In this document: one piece after another, positions 40,647 through 47,741 of the stretch
Layout: the number at the start of each line of letters is the position of its first letter
Numbering within the stretch: the first letter of the stretch is position 1
From: Pseudomonadota bacterium
Lineage (GTDB): Bacteria; Pseudomonadota; Alphaproteobacteria; Sphingomonadales; Sphingomonadaceae
Length of the DNA: 53,913 nt
Assembly (NCBI GenBank): GCA_018242165.1
Contig: JAFECL010000038.1
Span: 1 to 53,913 of the forward strand
Direction of reading: 5' to 3'
The notes under the pieces: generated by a model
Seen by the model: only the letters and a program-made list of their open reading frames with translations
Databases searched by the model: none
Told to the model about the DNA's origin: nothing
Program-made: the position numbers and the translations under genes

Positions 40647-40910
40647 ATGCTGACCATTGCCTGCCCCCATTGCGGCCCGCGTGCCCAGGCCGAATTCGTT
40701 TACGAACGGACCGTGGATTCGGTCGTCCCGCTCGATGCCGAGCCGGCCGAGGCGGTGGCCGCGCTGTTCACCCGCGCCAACCCCCGTGGCGAGGATGACG
40801 AGATCTGGCGCCACACCCACGGCTGCGGCGGCTGGCTGGTGATGCGCCGCCACCGCGTGACCCATGCGATCAGCGCGATCCGCGCCATCGGCCCGGAGAC
40901 CCTGCCGTGA
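40647..40910 (+). CDS. soxD: Sarcosine oxidase delta subunit (operon 1)
   Basis: An 87-residue zinc-binding subunit. The ligand set is Cys6 and Cys9 (CPHC) with His56 and Cys60 (HTHGC), the pattern of tetrameric sarcosine oxidase delta chains. FTRANPRGEDDEIWRH is the conserved core. It lies between soxB and soxA, with its TGA overlapped by the soxA GTG. Confidence 0.94.
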   Translation: MLTIACPHCGPRAQAEFVYERTVDSVVPLDAEPAEAVAALFTRANPRGEDDEIWRHTHGCGGWLVMRRHRVTHAISAIRAIGPETLP

Positions 40911-43684
40911 GCGGCGTGGCGCGCGAGGGCGCGACCATCGGCTTCACCTTCGATGGCACGCGCTACCTGGCGCGGCCGGGCGAGACGCTGGCCGCCGCGC
41001 TGCTGGCCAACGGGGTGCGGCTGGTTGGCCGCAGTTTCAAGTACCACCGCCCGCGCGGCATCCTGACCGCCGGGGTGGAAGAGCCCAACGCGCTGGTCAC
41101 CGTAGGGCGCGGCGGGCGGACCGAGCCGAACACCCGGGCCACCGACCTGTTCGTCTATGAAGGGCTGGAGGCACGCAGCCAGAACCGCTGGCCGGGGCTG
41201 GCCTTCGACCTCGGTGCGGTGTTCGGTCTGGCTTCCAAGGCACTGCCGGCCGGGTTCTATTACAAGACCTTCTTCGGCCATGCCCGCACCTGGCTGAAGT
41301 ACGAGGCGGTGATCCGCCGTGCCGCGGGCCTGGGCCCGGCACCGACCGAGGCCGATCCCGATCACTTTTCGCAGCGCGCCCTGTTCGCCGATGTTGCCGT
41401 TATCGGCGGCGGACGGGCCGGGCTGCTGGCGGCGCGCGAGGCGCTGCGCGCGGGCAAGCGGGTGGTGCTGATCGAGCAGGATGCCGTGCTGGGCGGCGGC
41501 CTGCTGCGCGATCCGCGCGAGATCGACGGGCAGGGCAGCGCTGGCTGGATCGCGACCGTTGAGGCCGAACTGCGCAGCGGCGGCGCGCGTATCCTGACCC
41601 GCACGACGGCCACCGGCCACTGGGATGACAACATGCTCTGCCTGGCGCAGAAGCTGGTCGAGCCCGGGCAGGTGCCCGGCCACGGCTTCGCCCAGCGGAT
41701 GTGGCATCTGCGCGCCGGCGAGGTGGTCTATGCCACCGGGCTGATCGAGCGGCCGATCCCATTTGCCAACAATGATCGCCCCGGGGTGATGCTGAGCCGC
41801 GCGGTGCGGACCTATATCCGCCGCTTTGGCGTGGTGCCGGGGCGCCGGGTGGTGGTGGCAACCACCAACGACGATGCCTACGAAACCGCGCGGGCGCTGC
41901 GCGATGCCGGGGCCGAGGTGGTGGCAGTGCTCGATACGCGCCCGGCACCTGCCGGCGCCGACAGTGGCTTTGCGGTTCTGAACGATTCCGTGCCGCAGGC
42001 AGCCAAGGGCGGCCGGCGGGGCGTGAAGGGCCTTTCCGCCGTGATCGCTGGGGCGGAACAGCATTTTGCCGCCGACCTGATCGCGGTTTCGGGCGGGTTT
42101 TCGCCGGCGGTTCATCTTCATTCGCAGGCTGGCGGCGCACTCGACTGGGACGAGGGCGCGCGGGCCTACAAGGCCGGCGCGGCGCGGCAGGCGGCCCGCA
42201 CGGTCGGTTCCGCGGGCGATCCGCCGGCCTCCGGCGCGTTCCGGCCGGTGGGCAACGCCAAGGCCAGCTTCCTCGATTTCCAGAACGACGTGACCCTGGC
42301 CGACATCGATCTTGCCTGGCGCGAGGGCTATCGTTCGGTTGAGCACGTCAAGCGCTACACCACGCTGGGCATGGCCACCGACCAGGGCAAGACCAGCAAC
42401 CTGCCCGCGCTGGAGGCGCTCGCCCACGCTGGCGGGATGACGGTGCCCGAGGCCGGGATCACCACCTTCCGCCCGCCCTACACGCCGGTGACGATGGGGG
42501 CGATGGCCGGCGCGGCGCAGGGCGAACATGCCGTGCCCACCCGGCGCCCGGCGCTCTATGCGGTTCATGCCGCGAAGGATCCGATCTGGCTGAACGCCGG
42601 ATACTGGAAGCGCCCGCGGGCCTATCCCCGGGGCAGTGAAACGCTGGCCCAGGCCGGGCTACGCGAGGCGCGCAGCGTGCGCCAGCTGGTCGGCCTGACC
42701 GACGTTTCGACGCTGGCCAAGTTCGAGGTGAACGGCCCCGATGCGGCGCGTTTCCTCGAGCGGATCTGCGCCACCACGGTGGCCAAGCTGGCCATCGGGC
42801 GCGGGCGCTATACCATCATGCTGCGCGAGGATGGGCTGGTCTTCGACGACGGCACCGTCTGGCGGCTGGGCGAGAACCGCTACCTGCTGACCTCGTCCAC
42901 TTCCGGCGCGAGCAGGATGGCAACGCACATTTCCTACGTCCGCAATCACCTGATGCCCGAAGCCAAGGTCTCGGTGATCTGCGTGCAGGAACACTATGCG
43001 GCGATCGCCGTGGCCGGGCCAAAGTCGGTGGCGGTGATGGAGCAGCTGACCGGCGAGGCACCTCCGCGCCACATGTCGGCCAGCCAGCCGACGATTGCCG
43101 GGGTGCCGGTGCACCTGCTGGCCGCCAGCTTCAGCGGCGAACGCGCCTTCGAGGTGCACTTCGATGCCCGCCACGCCGCCGCAGTATGGCAGGCGATCGA
43201 CGATGCCGTCGCAGCGGCGGGTGGCTGCGCCTATGGCCTCGAGGCGATGGAACTGTTGCGGATCGAGAAGGGCCACCTGGTGATTGGCCCCGATATCGAC
43301 GGGCGGCTGAGCGCCGACGACCTTGGCATGGGGCGGATGCTCAACCCGGCGGGGGGCTATATCGGCCATTCGACGCTGCACCGCCCGGCCTTTGCCGAGC
43401 CGGGCCGCAAGCAACTGGTCGGGCTGGAATCGGTCAACGGCGATTCGATACCCGAAGGCGCGATGCTGGTGCCGCATCTGGGTGCCCGCGCCGAAGGGCA
43501 TGTTACCGGCGCGGTGCGGCGGGTGCTGGGGCCAGGGCATATCGCGCTGGCCCACCTTGCCGACGGACGGGCGCGGCACGGGCAGGAGATCTACGCTCGC
43601 TCGCTGACCCGTGGCCACACGACGCGGGTGCGCGTTGTCGCACCGCATTTCTACGATCCGGCGGGAGAGCGCTATCGTGACTGA
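40907..43684 (+). CDS. soxA: Sarcosine oxidase alpha subunit (operon 1)
   Basis: A 925-residue alpha chain. It has an N-terminal ferredoxin-fold domain without cluster cysteines (LVGRSFKYHRPRG), a pyridine-nucleotide-binding domain (VAVIGGGRAGLLAAREAL), and a C-terminal GcvT folate-binding domain (from about residue 560). The junction segment VEHVKRYTTLGMATDQGKTS is the family hallmark. It starts at GTG overlapping soxD. At 925 residues it is shorter than the copy in operon 2 (957), and the segment before FLDFQNDVT is divergent. It carries the NAD and folate sites of the tetramer. Confidence 0.92.
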   Translation: MSGVAREGATIGFTFDGTRYLARPGETLAAALLANGVRLVGRSFKYHRPRGILTAGVEEPNALVTVGRGGRTEPNTRATDLFVYEGLEARSQNRWPGLAFDLGAVFGLASKALPAGFYYKTFFGHARTWLKYEAVIRRAAGLGPAPTEADPDHFSQRALFADVAVIGGGRAGLLAAREALRAGKRVVLIEQDAVLGGGLLRDPREIDGQGSAGWIATVEAELRSGGARILTRTTATGHWDDNMLCLAQKLVEPGQVPGHGFAQRMWHLRAGEVVYATGLIERPIPFANNDRPGVMLSRAVRTYIRRFGVVPGRRVVVATTNDDAYETARALRDAGAEVVAVLDTRPAPAGADSGFAVLNDSVPQAAKGGRRGVKGLSAVIAGAEQHFAADLIAVSGGFSPAVHLHSQAGGALDWDEGARAYKAGAARQAARTVGSAGDPPASGAFRPVGNAKASFLDFQNDVTLADIDLAWREGYRSVEHVKRYTTLGMATDQGKTSNLPALEALAHAGGMTVPEAGITTFRPPYTPVTMGAMAGAAQGEHAVPTRRPALYAVHAAKDPIWLNAGYWKRPRAYPRGSETLAQAGLREARSVRQLVGLTDVSTLAKFEVNGPDAARFLERICATTVAKLAIGRGRYTIMLREDGLVFDDGTVWRLGENRYLLTSSTSGASRMATHISYVRNHLMPEAKVSVICVQEHYAAIAVAGPKSVAVMEQLTGEAPPRHMSASQPTIAGVPVHLLAASFSGERAFEVHFDARHAAAVWQAIDDAVAAAGGCAYGLEAMELLRIEKGHLVIGPDIDGRLSADDLGMGRMLNPAGGYIGHSTLHRPAFAEPGRKQLVGLESVNGDSIPEGAMLVPHLGARAEGHVTGAVRRVLGPGHIALAHLADGRARHGQEIYARSLTRGHTTRVRVVAPHFYDPAGERYRD

Positions 43685-44156
43685 GCTGACCATCACCGTG
43701 CTCGATGCGGTGCCGATGGCGGTGCTGGAACTGTGGGGCGATCCCGCGCCGGCGGCAAAGCGGCTGGCGAAGGCGCTCGGCCACGCCCTGCCAGCGGCGG
43801 GCCGGGCCGCCGGGCCGGTCATGCGGCTGGGCCCGACCACCTGGCTGATCGAGGGCGATCACGCTGCCCTGGCCAAGCCGCTGGGTGAGGGCGGGGCGCT
43901 GACCGAAGTGGGCGGGGGCTATGCCCGGATCAGGATCGCCGGCGCGGGCTGGCGCGAACTGCTGATGGAAGGCGGCCTGTTCGATGCCGAAAGCCCTGAT
44001 TTCGCCACCGATTGCGTCGCCACGACGCTGATCGAACACGTCACCGTGACGCTGCGGGTGGAAAGCGATGCCGCGTGCCTTGCCTATGTGCCGGCCAGCC
44101 ATGCTGGCGACCTGCTGCATTTCTGGCGGCAGGCACGGGTGCTGGTGGCGGCTTAG
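43677..44156 (+). CDS. soxG: Sarcosine oxidase gamma subunit (operon 1)
   Basis: A 159-residue gamma chain with the GcvT-like small fold: VLELWGDPA, LGPTTWLIEG and an IEHVTVTLRV segment matching other SoxG proteins. GTG start overlapping the soxA end by 8 bases. It is last in the plus-strand operon; its stop overlaps that of the convergent GlcG-like gene by 4 bases, so no terminator fits between them. Gamma chains are poorly conserved, so position in the operon carries part of this call. Confidence 0.87.
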   Translation: MTELTITVLDAVPMAVLELWGDPAPAAKRLAKALGHALPAAGRAAGPVMRLGPTTWLIEGDHAALAKPLGEGGALTEVGGGYARIRIAGAGWRELLMEGGLFDAESPDFATDCVATTLIEHVTVTLRVESDAACLAYVPASHAGDLLHFWRQARVLVAA

Positions 44157-44551
44157 AGCGCCGCAGCGCCGGCTGCCGCCACTTCACCGTCCTGGCTGGA
44201 CTGGACCCCGGAAATACCGATCGCCCCCACCACCTGGCCATCGACGAGCAGGGGCAATCCGCCCTCGATCGGCAGTGCACCGGTAAGCTGGGCCATATTG
44301 GCGCGGCCGCCCAGCACGACATCCTCGATCGCCTTCGAGGGCCGCTTGAACAGCAGCGCGGTGCGGGCCTTGTCCTGCGCGACCTGAACCGAGCCGAGCT
44401 GGGTTCCATCGGCCCGTTCCAGCAGGATCAGGTGGCCGCCGGCGTCAAGCACCGCGATCACCACGTTCCAGCCTTCCGCGACCGCCTTGGCGCGGGCGGC
44501 ATCGGTGATCCGGCGGGCTTCGGCCAGGCCGAGCGAGAGAATGGTCTGCAT
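44153..44551 (-). CDS. GlcG/HbpS family protein
   Basis: A 132-residue protein of the GlcG/HbpS (DUF336) family. It begins LSLGLAEARRITDAARAKA and has VAVLDAGGHLILLERADG, KARTALLFKRPS and a C-terminal GGLPLLVDGQVVGAIGISG. Members bind haem or small cofactors or have unknown roles and are frequent companions of catabolic operons. It is the last gene of the minus-strand operon, 18 bases after the MFS transporter. Confidence 0.9.
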   Translation of the reverse strand: MQTILSLGLAEARRITDAARAKAVAEGWNVVIAVLDAGGHLILLERADGTQLGSVQVAQDKARTALLFKRPSKAIEDVVLGGRANMAQLTGALPIEGGLPLLVDGQVVGAIGISGVQSSQDGEVAAAGAAAL

Positions 44552-44569
44552 GGAGGGGCTCCGGGCTGT

Positions 44570-45859
44570 TCAGGTTGTGCGGGCTGCTTCCAGCCCATGC
44601 CCGTCGGGCCCGCTTTCGCGGCGCCACAAGGCAATCACGGCGGCCAGGGCGACGAAGCTGACCACGGCGAAATAGCCGAGCAGCGCGTTGTAGCCGGCCG
44701 GGTTGGCGGGGCCGGCATGGGCCGCATCGGCCAGCCAGCCGGCGGCATAGTTCGATCCGGCAATCGCCGCCGCCTGGATCAGGGTAATCAGCCCCAGCGC
44801 GGTCCCCAGCCGATCGGGGGCGACGATCAGGGTGGTGCTGGGCCAGATCACGGCGGGCACCAGTGCCCAGCTGACCCCCATCAGCAGGGTCGAGACCCAG
44901 GGCGACAGATCGGTAAAGGCCAGGACCGCCAGAGTCGCCGGCAGCAGCGCGGTGCCGACCACCAGCATCAGCGCGCGGTGCCCAACCCGGTCGGCCAGCA
45001 GGCCGAACAGCGGGGTGACGAAGACCGCCATCAGGAACACCCCCGAATTGACCTGCCCGGCGGCCTGCAGCGTCAGATGCTTGGCATGCTGGAGGTAGAC
45101 CACCGCGTAGGTTTGCCGGAATGGAAAGAACACCGAGGCATAGAGCACGTGCAGCGCGAGGATCAGCCAGTACGAAGCATCGAAGCGAAAGTGTTCGGCA
45201 CTGAAGGCAGGGGCATCCGCCTGCCGCTTCACCACCGCCAAGGGTCTCGGACGGCGCGATTCCAGCAGCCAGAACAGCGTCGCACCCGCCAGGCCCAGCA
45301 TGCTGATCCCTGCACCCAGCCACAGCGGCGGCTGCCAGCCGGCATCGTAGAGCGGCTTGGCCCAGGTGGACGAGGTGTTGCACAGGAACGAGCCGACCCG
45401 CGCCAGGCTGAGGAACAGCGCGGTGGCCAGTGCCACCCCGCTTTTGGGGAACCACTGGGCCAGGCCAGCGACCAGCGCCATGAAGATCGCGCCTTCGGCC
45501 ACGCCGAAGACCAGCCGGCCGGTCCACATCACCCAGAAGGGCTGGCCCACGGCGGTCAGCACCGCGCCGATCACGCCCACCACAGCGGTCCACAGCGCCA
45601 TCCGCGCCGCGCCGAAGCGGTCGATCAGCAGGCCACCGACCAGCGCCAGCACCACGCTGGGCCAGTAGATCGCGGCATTGAGACTGCCGATATCGGCATG
45701 GGAAAAGCCGCGCTGGCGGCCAAGCAGATCGGCCAGTTCGCCGATCACGTCGCTTTCATAGTACGAGGCGAAGATCGCCAGTGCCGCTGCCCCCAGCGCC
45801 AGCCAGCGCAGCGGGGTTGCGGGCACATCGGGGTGATCGGCTGCGGCGGTGGCGCTCAA
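44570..45859 (-). CDS. MFS transporter, MFSD1-like
   Basis: A 429-residue major facilitator with about 12 membrane segments. The pattern GSLNAAIYWPSVVLALVGG / LLIDRFG / GRLVFGVAEGAIFMA / LSLARVGSF resembles the MFSD1 branch, whose animal members carry dipeptides; that resemblance is judged by eye. It is coupled to the upstream FAD oxidoreductase (4-base overlap) within the operon of dimethylglycine-dehydrogenase-type and sox genes, so it likely imports the N-methylated substrate of that pathway. Confidence 0.88.
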   Translation of the reverse strand: MSATAAADHPDVPATPLRWLALGAAALAIFASYYESDVIGELADLLGRQRGFSHADIGSLNAAIYWPSVVLALVGGLLIDRFGAARMALWTAVVGVIGAVLTAVGQPFWVMWTGRLVFGVAEGAIFMALVAGLAQWFPKSGVALATALFLSLARVGSFLCNTSSTWAKPLYDAGWQPPLWLGAGISMLGLAGATLFWLLESRRPRPLAVVKRQADAPAFSAEHFRFDASYWLILALHVLYASVFFPFRQTYAVVYLQHAKHLTLQAAGQVNSGVFLMAVFVTPLFGLLADRVGHRALMLVVGTALLPATLAVLAFTDLSPWVSTLLMGVSWALVPAVIWPSTTLIVAPDRLGTALGLITLIQAAAIAGSNYAAGWLADAAHAGPANPAGYNALLGYFAVVSFVALAAVIALWRRESGPDGHGLEAARTT

Positions 45860-47220
45860 TGGATGCGGGCTCCTTGCCGGCGAAGCTCCGCCTGCACCGC
45901 GGTCATGTCAATCGCGTGAACGTCGCCGTCACCCCTGACCGCCAGCGCGGCGGCCACCCCGGCGCCCTGGCCGGCCACCGCGCAGGCCATCATGTTGCGC
46001 ACCGCGGCATGGCTGATCCGGCTGCCGCCAATGCTGCGCCCGGCGACGATCAGGTTGCGCGGGCCGGCCTTGGGCAGCAGCGAACGGTAGGGGATGTGGA
46101 AATAGCGCCCGGTGGTGGGGATCACCAGCACGCCATAGCCGTCGATGAATTCGGGGAAGATGCCTATGCTGTCGTCAAACCGGCCCTGCTCGCGCACATC
46201 GTCATCGGAAAGGTTGTAGCGCGCATCGATCTTGCGGGTGTCGCGGATGCCCAGCGTCATGCCGAAATTGCGCAGCTTGGCCCCTTCGCAGCCGGGCATG
46301 AACCCCTGCAAGGCGGCAACCGCATGCATCGCCATCCTCCGGCCCTCGATCTCGCCCCGGGTCAGGTCATCGGGATCGGTGCCGTCGTAATTCATGTGGA
46401 CGAGGTTGAGATAGGTCAGGTCGCCCTGATCGCTGACCGTGCCCCAGGTGCCGGCGATGGTCGCCAGGTTTTCCGGCAGCAGCCCGGCGGCCAGCGCTTG
46501 CTTGAACGGCTTCCGCAGGAAGGGCGAGAACATCTCGTCCGACTTGCCGTCGGTGGCGATGTCCCACTCGCCGTTGCCGCTCCAGTCGGCATAGGTCTGC
46601 GGATCGGCCTTCACCGCCTCGATGAACCGCGTCTTGTTGACCCCGGCCATCGAGAACATCACCGAGACGCTCATCATCTCGGCCTTGGGGGTCAGGTGCG
46701 TGGGGGCGCCGGCGCGATGGGCGATATCGGCATCGCCAGTGCCATCGATCACCACCTTGGCGAGGATCGCCTCGCGCCCCGCCTTGCTCTCGACGATGAT
46801 CCCGCGCAGGCGATCACCTTCGATGATCGGGGCAACGAACATGCGGTGCAGCATCGGGTGGACGCCGGCTTCCTCGACCAACTGGTCCGCCACCCATTTG
46901 AACCCTTCGGCATCCAGCGCGTGGCTGATCGACTGGGGTTCCGGCAGGGCGGCGCCCATCGCCTTGGCGCGGTCCTCGAACTCGCGACCGATCCCTTCGC
47001 TGTCGATCGTCGCCGGGTGGCGGTACCAGGCAAAGCCCTCGACCCCGACCTGGGTGATATTGCCGCCAAAGCAGCCGTACCGCTCGACCAGCGTGGTCTT
47101 CGCGCCGGCGCGTGCGGCGGCGAGGGCAGCGGCAAGGCCGCCCGGCCCCGAGCCGACCACCAGCACGTCGGTCTCGTGGATGACGTCGATCTGACGGGCC
47201 GGCTCCAGGATGCTGGTCAT
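45856..47220 (-). CDS. FAD-dependent oxidoreductase (FAD_oxidored family)
   Basis: A 454-residue flavoprotein with VLVVGSGPGGLAAALAAARAG (20-40), the ERYGCFGGNIT motif of the FAD_oxidored family, VIDGTGDADIAHRAG and the C-terminal NLIVAGRSIGGSRISHAAVR. Close relatives appear in operons for catabolism of unusual acids and amines, often without a known reaction. It overlaps soxG2 upstream and the MFS gene downstream (ATGA each). It is not part of the standard sarcosine oxidase complex, so it probably performs an extra oxidation specific to this pathway. Confidence 0.88.
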   Translation of the reverse strand: MTSILEPARQIDVIHETDVLVVGSGPGGLAAALAAARAGAKTTLVERYGCFGGNITQVGVEGFAWYRHPATIDSEGIGREFEDRAKAMGAALPEPQSISHALDAEGFKWVADQLVEEAGVHPMLHRMFVAPIIEGDRLRGIIVESKAGREAILAKVVIDGTGDADIAHRAGAPTHLTPKAEMMSVSVMFSMAGVNKTRFIEAVKADPQTYADWSGNGEWDIATDGKSDEMFSPFLRKPFKQALAAGLLPENLATIAGTWGTVSDQGDLTYLNLVHMNYDGTDPDDLTRGEIEGRRMAMHAVAALQGFMPGCEGAKLRNFGMTLGIRDTRKIDARYNLSDDDVREQGRFDDSIGIFPEFIDGYGVLVIPTTGRYFHIPYRSLLPKAGPRNLIVAGRSIGGSRISHAAVRNMMACAVAGQGAGVAAALAVRGDGDVHAIDMTAVQAELRRQGARIH

Positions 47221-47741
47221 GCCGGCAGATGTTCCATATCGGCGGCGGCCTGGGTCAGCGCGGTCCACAGCCAGGGGGCGAAGCTGCGCCATACCTCGAT
47301 AGTGAAGGCGTCTTCCGCATCGCGCTGGAGCAGGACTTCGACGCCTTCGAACACCGTCCGCGAGGCATAGGGGAAGGGCAGACGTTCGACATCGCGCGGG
47401 CAGCCGGCGGCGATCACCCGCGCCGCCGCCGGGCCGGAAAGGGTGAGGGTGAGGGCACGTTCGGCAATGTCGACCACCGCCACCTTCTCGCCCGCACCAT
47501 CGGGCAGCGTGGCGCCGGCCGGGGCACGGGTCAGCCATTCGTCAGGGCCCAGGCACACCGTTTCCCCGACCACTTCGCCAATCTTGCGCGGCAGTTTCAG
47601 GCCGGTGACCTTCTCCAGCAGTGCGGCATCGCGGGCGCGCAGCGACCAGCGGGCGCAGGGCGCGGCGAGGGCAATGGTCACGCCCGAGAACACGGCAGGT
47701 TCAGCGGGAACGGGCATCGAGCGGACGGGGGTGTCAGCCAT
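47217..47741 (-). CDS. soxG: Sarcosine oxidase gamma subunit (operon 2)
   Basis: A 174-residue gamma chain with ARWSLRARD, LGPDEWL and a C-terminal FTIEVWRSFAPWLWTAL segment. ATG 47741 overlaps the soxA2 stop by 8 bases, the same overlap as in operon 1; an in-frame start 24 bases upstream is less likely. It is more typical of SoxG than the operon 1 copy. Confidence 0.9.
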   Translation of the reverse strand: MADTPVRSMPVPAEPAVFSGVTIALAAPCARWSLRARDAALLEKVTGLKLPRKIGEVVGETVCLGPDEWLTRAPAGATLPDGAGEKVAVVDIAERALTLTLSGPAAARVIAAGCPRDVERLPFPYASRTVFEGVEVLLQRDAEDAFTIEVWRSFAPWLWTALTQAAADMEHLPA

